Shown here: positions 34,740 through 42,783 of the stretch, piece after piece | Position numbering within the stretch: position 1 is the first letter of the stretch | How the letters are laid out: every line of letters starts with the position of its first letter | Position numbers and translations under genes: made by a program | Origin: Streptomyces tsukubensis | GTDB lineage: Bacteria > Actinomycetota > Actinomycetes > Streptomycetales > Streptomycetaceae | NCBI RefSeq assembly: GCF_009296025.1 | Contig: NZ_CP045178.1 | Span: 1,488,001-1,552,000, forward strand | DNA length: 64,000 nt | Reading direction: 5' to 3' | The notes under the pieces: generated by a model | Database searches by the model: none | What the model was told of the DNA's origin: nothing | What the model saw: the letters and a program-made list of their open reading frames with translations, nothing else

Positions 34740-35201
34740 ATGGCAGAGCCGAGGATCTTCAAGACGGTCGAGGAACTGCGGGCCGCCGGTGGCGAGCAGC
34801 TCGGTTACACCGACTGGATAGAGATCGACCAGAAACGGATCGACCAGTTCGCCGAGGCGACCGGCGACCACCAGTGGATCCACGTCGATCCACAGAAGGC
34901 GGCGACAGGCCCCTTCGGCACGACCATCGCACACGGCTACCTCACGCTGTCGCTGCTCCCGCTCTTCGGGCCGCAGCTCCTGGGCGTGGAGGGCGTACGG
35001 ATGGGTGTGAACTACGGCACCAACAAGGTGCGTTTCCCCTCCCCCGTGCCGTCCGGCTCCCGGCTGCGCGCCACCGGCAGGATCGTCGAAGTGACGGATG
35101 TGCGGGACGGGGTGCAGGTGACGGTGGCCTTCACGGTCGAGCGCGAGGGCGGCGAGAAGCCGGTGTGCGTGGCGGAGTCGGTCTCCCGCTACTACCTCTG
35201 A
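34740..35201 (+). CDS. MaoC-family enoyl-CoA hydratase (NodN-like)
   Basis: 153 residues with a single hot-dog fold. The hydratase-2 motif is DHQWIHVDPQKAATGPFGTTIAHGYLTLSLLP at about residues 43-74, with catalytic Asp43 and His48. It hydrates trans-2-enoyl-CoA to the (R)-3-hydroxyacyl-CoA or the reverse. The ATG at 34740 follows GGAGG. It is convergent with the TetR gene, and both promoters carry the same 15-bp operator, so that TetR very probably controls it. Confidence 0.9.
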   Translation: MAEPRIFKTVEELRAAGGEQLGYTDWIEIDQKRIDQFAEATGDHQWIHVDPQKAATGPFGTTIAHGYLTLSLLPLFGPQLLGVEGVRMGVNYGTNKVRFPSPVPSGSRLRATGRIVEVTDVRDGVQVTVAFTVEREGGEKPVCVAESVSRYYL

Positions 35202-35223
35202 CTTTCCCCCCGGCGTCCCAGGG

Positions 35224-35859
35224 CTACGGGGCCGCCGTCGCCCCCACCATCCGCAGGACGAGACCGGCGTACAACTCGCCGACCTCGTCGGGGGTGCGGC
35301 GGCCCGCCACGTTGAACCAGCGTGCCACGTCGATGCAGAGGGAGAGCACCGCCAGCGTGGTGCCCGCCGCGTCGGCGACGTCGAACTCCCCGCTCCGTAC
35401 GCCCTCCTCGATGACTCCGCGGACGACCGCGTCGGTCCTGCGGCGCAACGCCATGATCTCCGCGCGATGCTCGGGGCCGAGGGCGTCGAGTTCGTACTGC
35501 ACGACGCGGGCGGTGGTGTGATGGGCCGCGTGCCACCGCACGAAGGAGCGCACCGCCTCGGCCAGCCGGGTGCCGGCCGTACCCTCGCCGTCCGCTGCCG
35601 CGCTCAGCACGGAGAGGGCCTTCTCGTGGCCCACGCCGCTGATGCGGTGCAGCAGTTCTTCCTTGGTCCTGTAGTGGATGTAGAGGGCGGCGGGACTCAT
35701 CCCCGCCCGGCTCGCGATGTCACGGGTGGTGGTCGCGTGATAGCCGCGCTCGGCGAAGGCGTCGACTGCCGCCACGAGCAGCCGCCGTGCCGCGTCAGGG
35801 GAGACCTCGCCCCACGGCTCGCCCTCGCCGCCTTCGCCGCCCTGCTCCGCCGCGCCCAT
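35224..35859 (-). CDS. TetR-family regulator paired with the MaoC gene
   Basis: 211 residues. The HTH lies at about residues 24-70 (LLVAAVDAFAERGYHATTTRDIASRAGMSPAALYIHYRTKEELLHRI). The C-terminal domain is helical, with SFVRWHAAHHTTARVVQYELDAL, typical of acyl-CoA-responsive TetR proteins. The ATG at 35859 has GGAGGGG upstream; an earlier in-frame start has no ribosome site. The operator at 35917-35931 is 58 nt upstream, so it is probably autoregulated. Confidence 0.88.
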   Translation of the reverse strand: MGAAEQGGEGGEGEPWGEVSPDAARRLLVAAVDAFAERGYHATTTRDIASRAGMSPAALYIHYRTKEELLHRISGVGHEKALSVLSAAADGEGTAGTRLAEAVRSFVRWHAAHHTTARVVQYELDALGPEHRAEIMALRRRTDAVVRGVIEEGVRSGEFDVADAAGTTLAVLSLCIDVARWFNVAGRRTPDEVGELYAGLVLRMVGATAAP

Positions 35860-35916
35860 GCTCGCCCCTCCGGACCGGTCTGTGGTTTCTCGGAAGGCAC
35901 ACCTTATACCCGGGCC

Positions 35917-35931
35917 TGAGCAAGCGCTTAG
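35917..35931. promoter_or_regulatory. TetR operator upstream of its own gene
   Basis: TGAGCAAGCGCTTAG, identical over 15 nt to 34680-34694, lies 58 nt upstream of the TetR start codon on the minus strand. Confidence 0.75.
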
Positions 35932-35999
35932 CCCGCCGCGCGGTGCGGCCCCGCTTGCGGCTTCCCGCCCGGCCACGTCCGCGGCAGGGCGCACTGTTC

Positions 36000-36287
36000 T
36001 CACAGCTTCTCGAAGGGGTCGTGCTCCGCGAGGATCTTGTCGAGGCGCGCCTGATCGACCCTGCTGACCAGTTGCCCCGCCTCCTGGCGGTCCCTGATCA
36101 CCTTGGCGAGGGTGAACGACGACGTCACCAGGAAGAGGACGGCGATCCCCAGGAAGGACCTGACCCAGGCGTCGGCGTGCAGCTTGAGTATGCCGACGGC
36201 GGTGGCCGTGAGGGCGATGGCGAAGGAAGCCACGGCCTGGCCGTAGAAGGCGGCGGTGTTGTGGTGGGCGACCGGTGTCTCACTCAT
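36000..36287 (-). CDS. YiaA/YiaB-family inner-membrane protein
   Basis: 95 residues with two hydrophobic segments (GQAVASFAIALTATAVGILKL and WVRSFLGIAVLFLVTSSFTLAK) and the family ending RDRQEAGQLVSRVDQARLDKILAEHDPF. The YiaA/B two-helix domain has no defined function. It is a single gene between TetR and the acyl-CoA dehydrogenase. Confidence 0.88.
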   Translation of the reverse strand: MSETPVAHHNTAAFYGQAVASFAIALTATAVGILKLHADAWVRSFLGIAVLFLVTSSFTLAKVIRDRQEAGQLVSRVDQARLDKILAEHDPFEKL

Positions 36288-36406
36288 GGCATCAGAGTGG
36301 CCGCCCGGCCTGGCCCCTCGTATCCGCCCTCGTACTCAGGCGGTTACTCAGCCGCGGAACCGGCGGGAGCGGCGGCACGGGAGACGGAGCGGAAGGAGCG
36401 GGCAGC

Positions 36407-37558
36407 TCAGAAGGCGGAGACCCCGGTCAGTGCCCGGCCGATGACGAGCTTCTGAATCTGGCTGGTGCCTTCGTAGAGGGTCATCACCCGGGCGTCCCGC
36501 AGCAGCTTGCCCACGGGGTACTCGTCGATGTAGCCGTACCCGCCGAAGACCTGGAGCGCGTTGTTGGCCGAGCGCACGGCCGCCTCCGAGGCGAACAGCT
36601 TGGCCTTGGAGGACTCCGTGGTGAAGGGCTCGCCCCTGTCGATGAGATCGGCCACCCGCCAGGTCAGCAGCCGCGCCGCGTCCACGTCGACGGCGATGTC
36701 ACTGATCAGCTCCTGGACGAGCTGATGGCGGGCGATCGGCTTTCCGAACTGCTCGCGCTCGGTGGCGTACCCCACGGCCGCGTCGAGCGCGGCCTGGCCG
36801 ATGCCGACGCAGCCGGCGGCGACCGACATGCGGCCCTTGGCCAGGGCGGACATGGCGACGGAGAAGCCCTTGCCCTCGGGCGCCAGCATGGCGGAGGCCG
36901 GTACCCGCACGTCCTCGAAGACCAGCTCGGCGGTGGCCTGTCCGCGCAGGCCGAGCTTGCCGTGCAGGGTGCGGCGGGTGAGCCCCGGGGTGTCGGTGGG
37001 CACCAGGAAGGCGGAGACGCCTCGGTGACCTGGTTCACCTCCTGTACGGGCGAAGACCAGCGCCACATCGGCCCAGGTGCCGTTGGTGATGAACATCTTC
37101 GTGCCGCTCAGCAGCCAGTCGCCGCCGTCCCGCTCGGCGCGGGTGGAGAGATTGCCCGCGTCGGAGCCCGTGCCGGGCTCGGTCAGCGCGAAACAGCCGA
37201 GCAGGGCGCCGGAGGTCAGACCGGGCAGCCAGCGGCGTTTCTGCTCCTCGTCGCCCCAGGCGGCTATGGTCTTGGCGACGAGACCGAGGGAGACGGAGAC
37301 GATCCCGCGCACCGAGGAGTCACCGCGCCCCAGCTCCTCGGTGACCAGGCAGTACGCCAAGTGGTCGCCGCCCGAGCCGCCATACCCCTCGTCGATGGTC
37401 AGCCCGAGGAACCCGACCTCACCCAGTTTGGCGACCACGGCCCGGTCCACGTTCTCCGCCCGGTCCCATTCAGTGACGTTCGGGGCGATCTCCCGCTCCA
37501 CGAACTCCCTGGCCAGGCGGCGGACAGCGGTCTGCTCCTCGGTCAGCTCAAGATTCAC
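36407..37558 (-). CDS. Acyl-CoA dehydrogenase
   Basis: 383 residues, a classical FAD acyl-CoA dehydrogenase. Signatures are GCFALTEPGTGSDAGNLSTRA near residues 121-141, WLLSGTKMFITNG, and the C-terminal QVFGGYGYIDEYPVGKLLRDARVMTLYEGTSQIQKLVIGR. The Glu in YEGTSQIQ is the catalytic base position of short/branched-chain enzymes. It begins oxidation of a short or branched acyl-CoA. The start is GTG 37558; the alternative ATG 37600 abuts the operator and would make an unusual leader. Divergent from its TetR gene, with the operator between them. Confidence 0.9.
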   Translation of the reverse strand: MNLELTEEQTAVRRLAREFVEREIAPNVTEWDRAENVDRAVVAKLGEVGFLGLTIDEGYGGSGGDHLAYCLVTEELGRGDSSVRGIVSVSLGLVAKTIAAWGDEEQKRRWLPGLTSGALLGCFALTEPGTGSDAGNLSTRAERDGGDWLLSGTKMFITNGTWADVALVFARTGGEPGHRGVSAFLVPTDTPGLTRRTLHGKLGLRGQATAELVFEDVRVPASAMLAPEGKGFSVAMSALAKGRMSVAAGCVGIGQAALDAAVGYATEREQFGKPIARHQLVQELISDIAVDVDAARLLTWRVADLIDRGEPFTTESSKAKLFASEAAVRSANNALQVFGGYGYIDEYPVGKLLRDARVMTLYEGTSQIQKLVIGRALTGVSAF

Positions 37559-37600
37559 GCAGCATCCCACCCGACGGTCGATCGACGCGGCCCGTACCAT

Positions 37601-37621
37601 TTAATTAGCACCGCTAGTTTA
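37601..37621. promoter_or_regulatory. TetR operator between acyl-CoA dehydrogenase and tetR
   Basis: On the minus strand the site reads AAACTAGCGGTGCTAATTA. It contains the small palindrome TAGCGGTGCTA. A near-identical site, AAACTAGCGGCGATAGTTT, lies at 41072-41090 upstream of the alcohol dehydrogenase. Confidence 0.72.
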
Positions 37622-37647
37622 TGTCTGACAGCCCTACTATGTGCCGC

Positions 37648-38289
37648 ATGGCCCGACCGCGCAAGCCCCTCCTCAGCAGAGACCGCATCGTCACCGCGGC
37701 GGCGGCGCTGGTGGACTCGGAAGGACTCGCCGCGGTCTCCACCCGACGGCTCGCCGCCGAGCTGGGGGTGAGCGGCCCTTCGCTCTACAACCACTTCAGA
37801 ACGATGGACGAGATTTTGGAGGCGGTCGCCGACGCGGTCAGCGCCCAGGTCGACCTGTCGATGTTCGAGGGCGGCGGGGACTGGCGCACGGCCCTCGGTG
37901 ACTGGGCCGTCTCCTATCGCGCGGCCCTCACCCGGCACCCGAACATCGTCCCTGTGCTGGCCAGGGGCCCCGGCCGCAGACCAGCGGGGCTACGGCTGGC
38001 AGACGCGGTGTTCGGCGCGATGACCGCGGCCGGCTGGCCCCCCGCGCAGGCCACCTCCATCGGCGCCGTGATGAGGTACTACGTCCTCGGCTCCGCGCTC
38101 GGTTCCTTCGCGGGCGGCTTCGTGGACGACGCGAGCGCGTACGACCCGGCCGACTACCCGCACCTGGGCCAGGCGCACCTGCTGGCGGAACACCAGGACA
38201 GGGTGGACGAACGCGCCTTCGACACCGGATTGCGGGCGCTGCTCGACGGGTTGCAGCTCCAGTACGAACTGGTGGCGGTGCACGGCTGA
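37648..38289 (+). CDS. TetR-family regulator divergent from acyl-CoA dehydrogenase
   Basis: 213 residues. The N-terminal HTH is RIVTAAAALVDSEGLAAVSTRRLAAELGVSGPSLYNHFRTMDEILEAV (residues 12-59), and the C-terminal part is the TetR_C tetracycline-repressor-like type. The ATG at 37648 gives the usual MARPRKPLLSR start but has no ribosome site, so it may be leaderless; an in-frame ATG at 37621 is inside the operator. It probably represses the divergent dehydrogenase and the alcohol dehydrogenase at 39911, which share its operator motif. Beyond its stop lies a 27-bp repeat array. Confidence 0.87.
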   Translation: MARPRKPLLSRDRIVTAAAALVDSEGLAAVSTRRLAAELGVSGPSLYNHFRTMDEILEAVADAVSAQVDLSMFEGGGDWRTALGDWAVSYRAALTRHPNIVPVLARGPGRRPAGLRLADAVFGAMTAAGWPPAQATSIGAVMRYYVLGSALGSFAGGFVDDASAYDPADYPHLGQAHLLAEHQDRVDERAFDTGLRALLDGLQLQYELVAVHG

Positions 38290-38296
38290 ACCGGAC

Positions 38297-38419
38297 CACG
38301 TGGGCGGCCGGGCCGCCGGTCGACACGTGGGCGGCCGGGCCGCCGGTCGACACGTGGGCGGCCGGGCCGCCGGTCGGCACGTGGGCGGCCGGGCCGCCGG
38401 TCGACACGTGGGCGGCCGG
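38297..38419 (+). repeat. 27-bp tandem array, four and a half units, 8 nt after the tetR stop
   Basis: Units start at 38297, 38324, 38351 and 38378, with a partial unit at 38405. Each reads CACGTGGGCGGCCGGGCC then GCCGGTCGA (one G variant). Every unit holds two palindromes, CACGTG and GGCGGCCGGGCCGCC, so the transcript could form serial hairpins in the gap between convergent genes. The period permits an open frame on both strands, but these are repeat artefacts. Confidence 0.92.
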
Positions 38420-38513
38420 TCCCGGTCACCGGGTCACCGGGCCCCTCGGTCGCCGGTCGCGAGGCCGCCGGGCCGGGCCACCGGGCCGTCCTGAGCCCTT
38501 CGCCCGGCACGCG

Positions 38514-38603
38514 GCCACGTGAGCCACGTGAGCCACGTGAGCCACGTGGGCCACGTGGGCCACGGGGTGACGTCGGCTGCGTGGGTGACGTCGGCTGCGT
38601 GGG
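38514..38603 (+). repeat. 9-bp and 18-bp tandem repeats rich in CACGTG
   Basis: GCCACGTGA-type 9-mers run in six copies from 38514 to 38567 (the last three vary). They are followed by two exact copies of TGACGTCGGCTGCGTGGG (38568-38585 and 38586-38603). With the 27-bp array upstream they fill most of the 334-nt gap. No gene is visible here. Confidence 0.88.
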
Positions 38604-38623
38604 CCACATGACCGACAGCGGCC

Positions 38624-39724
38624 CTACTCGTCCCGGTCCCCCGCCGCTGCCGTCGGCCGCCGCTGCTCGGCGAGGAAGCGGAGCAGGGTGTCGGTCGCGT
38701 GCAGGGATGTGCTGGTGGAGCCGAACCCCTTGGGCGGGGTCACATGGGACCCCGGCCACGTGTGTCCCGCCCCCTTGGCCACCAGGAGCTGTACACCCGC
38801 CCCCGAGGGGCCCGGGCTCCACACCTGACGGTCGTAGCCGGACGCGGGGCGGTCGACGGGGGCCTCGGCCCGTCCTCCCGCCTTGTTCACCACGGCGAAG
38901 GCCCGCGCGCTGGCGCGCGAGGACATGGTGGGGGTGATGGGTTCCTCACCCGCGGGGGCCTTGCCTGGCTTCGCGAGCCCCGCGAGCGGCCGTACCGGGT
39001 CCTCTGCGCCGTAGACGATCATGACGGGGACAGGCCCCGTCGGCTTGACGAGGGCCGCGCCGGTGGGGAGTTGACCGGATACGGAGACGGCGCCCGCGAG
39101 CAGTCCCGGTCGCTGGGCGGCCACGCGCAGGGCCATCGAGCCGCCGTTGGAGAACCCGACGGCGTAGACCCGTTCCGGGTCCGCCCCGCGCTCGCGCACC
39201 AGTGTGTCGACGAGCTTCTCTGTGTACCGCACATCGGTGTCGGGGTCCTGGCGCTGCGGGGTACGTTCCGTGCCCGCGCCCCAGGCGTGCCGCAGCCCCT
39301 CTGGGTAGGCGATGAGCATGCCGCGCGCCTTGGCGGCCTTGTCGAGGCCGCTGCGCTCACGCATCTCGGCGGGGGTGTCGTCCCTGCCGTGGAAGGCGAT
39401 GACGAGCGGCTTGGGTCCCGCTCCGGCCGAGGCGGGCCGGTGCAGGAGGTAGCTCCTGGTGACCCCGTCCACCCGGAGGTGTTCGCGCGTGTCGGCGGGG
39501 GCCGAGGTACCACCGGCCGACGGAGCGGCGCCGGACGCGCCACCGTCGGCGCGCGCGGAGGTGGTGGGGGCGGCCGGGTGATCGGTCGAGGTGCCGCATC
39601 CGGTGAGCACGGCGGCCAGGGTCGCCGTCAGGGCCAGCGCGCCGCGCCGGGTACGGGCCGTGCGGGCCGCCCGGACCGGTCGTCGGGTGTTCCTGGGCCG
39701 TGGTGTGGAGGGAGACGAGAGCAT
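38624..39724 (-). CDS. PHB-depolymerase-like esterase lipoprotein (LpqC-like)
   Basis: 366 residues. The N-terminus is basic, then hydrophobic, ending in the lipobox LTGC at about residue 44, so the protein is lipid-anchored outside the membrane. The alpha/beta-hydrolase part has the oxyanion strand PLVIAFHGRDDTPAEM, nucleophile elbow VGFSNGGSMAL, acid candidate VYGAEDPVRPL and the terminal His in KGAGHTWPGSH. Relatives are feruloyl/acetyl esterases and poly(3-hydroxybutyrate) depolymerases; the substrate is unknown. The ATG at 39724 gives the best signal; the open frame extends further upstream without support. Confidence 0.87.
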   Translation of the reverse strand: MLSSPSTPRPRNTRRPVRAARTARTRRGALALTATLAAVLTGCGTSTDHPAAPTTSARADGGASGAAPSAGGTSAPADTREHLRVDGVTRSYLLHRPASAGAGPKPLVIAFHGRDDTPAEMRERSGLDKAAKARGMLIAYPEGLRHAWGAGTERTPQRQDPDTDVRYTEKLVDTLVRERGADPERVYAVGFSNGGSMALRVAAQRPGLLAGAVSVSGQLPTGAALVKPTGPVPVMIVYGAEDPVRPLAGLAKPGKAPAGEEPITPTMSSRASARAFAVVNKAGGRAEAPVDRPASGYDRQVWSPGPSGAGVQLLVAKGAGHTWPGSHVTPPKGFGSTSTSLHATDTLLRFLAEQRRPTAAAGDRDE

Positions 39725-39910
39725 GGGCCGAGCACAGCAGCCCCGTACCCTCGCTGTCCAAGATGCTCGCCCATGCCGGCCGATTGCCTCGCGGTATCGC
39801 CGCAGGCCGCGCCCCTGACCCGGCACGGGGGCCGCGCGAACCTCGCCGCGAACCACGCACGCGGCACCAGGCCTCGAACCCCCGCCCACCCGCGGTCACA
39901 CCGGACCCGG

Positions 39911-40993
39911 TCAGGGAAACATCACCAACGCCCGTCCTCCCCTCCCCGCCAGCATCGCGTCGAACGCCCCCGGGATGCCGTCGAGCGTGATGTGTTCGGT
40001 GACGAGGGAGCCGAGGTCGAGTCGGCCCTCCCGTACGTGGGTGGCGAGTTCGGGCAGGTCGCGGGCGGGGTCGCTGTTGCCGTAGACGCACCCCGACAAC
40101 GTGCGGGCGAAGTGGAAGATCTCCAGGGCGTGGAAGGTGACCTGCTCGTCCTTGCCGCCGATACCGACCACGGTGGTGCGCCCGCCGCGCCGGGTGGATT
40201 CCCACGCGGTACGGATGACCGAGCCACGCCCGACGCACTCCACAGCCACGTCCACGCCCTGCCCTTCGGTGAGTTTCCGCAGCTCCTTGGCGGTGGTCTC
40301 GCCCGCGACCACGAATTCCGTGGCGCCCGCCGCCCGCGCCAGCTCCTCCTTGCCCGCCGAGGCGTCGACGGCGACGATCGTGCCCGCCCCGGCGATCCTG
40401 GCCGCCTGGAGCGCCGCGAGGCCGACCCCGCCGACGCCGAACACCGCCACGGACTCCCCCTGGCGCACCCGCGCGCTGTGGTGGACGGCGCCGTATCCGG
40501 TGAGGACCGCGCAGCCGAGCAGGGCGGCGTCGGCGAGCGGGATGCCGTCGGGCACGGGCAGCACGCACTTCTCCGCGACGACGGTCTCCTCGGCGAAGGC
40601 CGCGACGTTGAGCCCCGGGTGCAGTGCCGTGCCGTCGGCCGTGTGGGCGTGGACGGCGGAGGCTCCGCTCAGCGCCTGGGCGCACAGCCACACCTCACCC
40701 AGCCGGCAGTGGTGGCACAGGCCGCAGGAGGGCGCCCAGTTGAGGACGACTCCGTCGCCGGGTGCCACGGCGGTGACGCCCTCACCGACGGAGACCACGG
40801 TGCCCGCGCCCTCGTGGCCGAGTACGGCGGGCAGCGGGATGCGCATGGTGCCGTTGGAGAGCGAGAGGTCGGAGTGGCAGACGCCCGCGGCGGCGAGCCT
40901 CACCCGTACCTGGCCGGGCCCCGGTTCGGGCAGCTCGATGTCACGGACCTGGAGCGGGGCTCCGACGGCGGGCAGGACGGCGGCGCGGACCAC
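39911..40993 (-). CDS. Zinc-dependent alcohol dehydrogenase, class III-like
   Basis: A 360-residue medium-chain dehydrogenase. The catalytic-zinc region is AAGVCHSDLSLSNG with GHEGAG, and four structural-zinc cysteines are in CGLCHHCRLGEVWLC. The Rossmann motif is GVGGVGLAALQAA. The pattern fits the NDMA/mycothiol-dependent or class III alcohol dehydrogenase group of actinomycetes, so oxidation of an alcohol or aldehyde adduct is expected. The GTG start at 40993 has AGGAG 8 nt upstream. The operator at 41071-41091 matches the one at 37601-37621, placing it under the TetR at 37648. Confidence 0.87.
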   Translation of the reverse strand: MVRAAVLPAVGAPLQVRDIELPEPGPGQVRVRLAAAGVCHSDLSLSNGTMRIPLPAVLGHEGAGTVVSVGEGVTAVAPGDGVVLNWAPSCGLCHHCRLGEVWLCAQALSGASAVHAHTADGTALHPGLNVAAFAEETVVAEKCVLPVPDGIPLADAALLGCAVLTGYGAVHHSARVRQGESVAVFGVGGVGLAALQAARIAGAGTIVAVDASAGKEELARAAGATEFVVAGETTAKELRKLTEGQGVDVAVECVGRGSVIRTAWESTRRGGRTTVVGIGGKDEQVTFHALEIFHFARTLSGCVYGNSDPARDLPELATHVREGRLDLGSLVTEHITLDGIPGAFDAMLAGRGGRALVMFP

Positions 40994-41070
40994 GATCTGA
41001 CTCCTGGGAGAGGCGACGGGGAGACGGCGGGTCCGAGCCGGCTGGTGCGGCACAGGACGCCACCGCGTCC

Positions 41071-41091
41071 CAAACTAGCGGCGATAGTTTT
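41071..41091. promoter_or_regulatory. TetR operator upstream of the alcohol dehydrogenase
   Basis: AAACTAGCGGCGATAGTTT (41072-41090) is an inverted repeat AAACTA-N7-TAGTTT lying about 80 nt before the dehydrogenase start. It matches the 37601-37621 site at most positions (AAACTAGCGGYGMTARTT). Confidence 0.72.
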
Positions 41092-41218
41092 CGGGGAACA
41101 GGGGGTGTGTCCCGCCGATCAGGGCTCGCGCACACCGGCGAAGCCCGGACGGACCACGCGCGGCGCCTCCGTGAACGGGGGGACCCACGCCCCAGTGGGG
41201 GCTTGCGGCCCCCGAACC

Positions 41219-41246
41219 CCATTCCTATGGTGTCCCATAGGAATGG
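41219..41246. promoter_or_regulatory. Perfect 28-bp hyphenated palindrome upstream of hmgA
   Basis: CCATTCCTATGG (41219-41230) and CCATAGGAATGG (41235-41246) are perfect inverted 12-mers separated by TGTC. It ends 36 nt before the hmgA start, where it would overlap or closely follow the promoter. It is AT-rich compared with its surroundings, so selection is likely. Confidence 0.8.
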
Positions 41247-41282
41247 CTCAGGATTGGCGCGCCCACGAGGACGGATCCGACG

Positions 41283-42743
41283 ATGACCGATGAACAGCCG
41301 CAGGACGTACGGGAAGCACGGGACGCACAGGACGCACAGGACGCACGAGGCGTACGGAACGCACGGCAAGCACGGGACGCACGGGACGCACGGGACGCAC
41401 GCGGGGACGCGTCCGCCGACGCCACCACCGAGGCGAGCAAGACCGCTGCGGGCCTCGGCCATCTCACCGGCTTCGGGAACGAGCACAGCTCGGAGGCGGT
41501 CCCCGGCGCCCTCCCCCTGGGCCGCAACTCCCCGCAGCGCGCGCCTCTGGGCCTCTACGCGGAGCAGCTCAGCGGCACCGCGTTCACCGAGCCCCGCGCC
41601 CACAACCGGCGCTCCTGGCTCTACCGCGTCCGGCCCTCCGCCGCCCACCCGCCGTTCACCCGGATCAGCAACGGGGCCGTGCGGGGCGCCCCGTTCACGG
41701 AGACGGTGCCCGACCCCAACCGGCTGCGGTGGGACCCGCTGCCCGATCCCGCGCCAGGCACGGACTTCCTCGCCGGGCTGTGGACCCTGGGCGGCAACGG
41801 GAACGCGACCGAGCGCGCGGGCATGGCGGTGCACCTCTACCACGCCAACGCGGACATGACCGGCCGGGTGTTCGGGAACTCCGACGGTGAGCTGCTGATC
41901 GTCCCGGAGCGGGGCGGACTGCTGCTGCGTACGGAGTTCGGCCTGTTGAGCGCCGCCCCCGGCGAGGTGGCGCTGATCCCCCGGGGCGTCCGCTTCCGTG
42001 TGGAGCTTCTCGAAGACAGCGCGCGGGGATACGTCTGCGAGAACTACGGCCGCCCCTTCCAACTCCCCGATCTCGGCCCGATCGGCGCCAACGGCCTCGC
42101 CAACGCGAGGGACTTCCGCGCCCCGACAGCCGCCTACGAGGACCACGAGGCGCCGACCGAGGTGGTCAACAAGTACGCGGGCAACCTGTGGAGCGCCGTC
42201 TACGACCACTCTCCGCTCGACGTCGTGGCCTGGCACGGCAACCACGTCCCCTACGTCTACGACCTGCGCCGATTCAACGTCATCGGCAGCGTCAGCCACG
42301 ACCACCCGGATCCGTCGATCTTCACGGTGCTCACCTCGCCCTCCGACACCCCGGGGCTGGCCGGCGTCGATTTCGTGGTGTTCGCGCCACGCTGGCTGGT
42401 GGGCGAGGACACCTTCAGGCCGCCGTACTTCCACCGCAATGTGATGAGCGAGTACATGGGGCTCATCGAGGGTGCCTACGACGCGAAGACAGGCGGTAGG
42501 GGCGGTTTCGTGCCGGGCGGCGGCTCGCTGCACGGCATGATGTCCGCGCACGGCCCCGACCACGCCACGTTCGAACGGGCGAGCGCGGCGGAGCTGCGAC
42601 CGCAGAAGGTCGACGACGGCCTCGCCTTCATGTTCGAGACCCGGTGGCCGGTGACGATCACCGCGCAGGCGGCGGAGGCCGACCACCTCCAGAGGGGCTA
42701 CGACGACGTGTGGCAGGGTCTTGAGCGCCACTTCCGCCCCTGA
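41283..42743 (+). CDS. hmgA: Homogentisate 1,2-dioxygenase
   Basis: Opens the ring of homogentisate to maleylacetoacetate in tyrosine/phenylalanine breakdown; a cytosolic Fe(II) enzyme. 486 residues. The core is unmistakable: [42 protein letters not shown] from about residue 61, [18 protein letters not shown] with metal His and Glu, and the downstream [14 protein letters not shown] with the third ligand. The length exceeds the usual 430-445 because of an N-terminal insert of about 45 residues made of Asp-Ala-Arg repeats (about 8-41). The promoter has a perfect palindrome. A GntR/UTRA gene follows 40 nt after the stop. Confidence 0.95.
   Translation: MTDEQPQDVREARDAQDAQDARGVRNARQARDARDARDARGDASADATTEASKTAAGLGHLTGFGNEHSSEAVPGALPLGRNSPQRAPLGLYAEQLSGTAFTEPRAHNRRSWLYRVRPSAAHPPFTRISNGAVRGAPFTETVPDPNRLRWDPLPDPAPGTDFLAGLWTLGGNGNATERAGMAVHLYHANADMTGRVFGNSDGELLIVPERGGLLLRTEFGLLSAAPGEVALIPRGVRFRVELLEDSARGYVCENYGRPFQLPDLGPIGANGLANARDFRAPTAAYEDHEAPTEVVNKYAGNLWSAVYDHSPLDVVAWHGNHVPYVYDLRRFNVIGSVSHDHPDPSIFTVLTSPSDTPGLAGVDFVVFAPRWLVGEDTFRPPYFHRNVMSEYMGLIEGAYDAKTGGRGGFVPGGGSLHGMMSAHGPDHATFERASAAELRPQKVDDGLAFMFETRWPVTITAQAAEADHLQRGYDDVWQGLERHFRP
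41301..41409 (+). repeat. 9-bp coding repeats in the hmgA N-terminus
   Basis: Imperfect GGACGCACN 9-mers encode runs of D-A-R and D-A-Q at residues 8-41 of the dioxygenase. The units are a multiple of three, so the frame is kept. The conserved fold begins only at about residue 58. Confidence 0.8.
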
Positions 42744-42783
42744 GCACACAGGGCAGGCTTCCGCCGGAACCCCGGAGACCCCC

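Noticed and set aside
38300..38494. Small ORF encoding GGRAAGRHV repeats
   Set aside because: Produced solely by the 27-bp tandem repeat. An equivalent frame exists on the other strand, and there is no ribosome site.
38297..38603. CRISPR-like array
   Set aside because: Units abut without unique spacers and no cas gene is present. These are plain tandem repeats.
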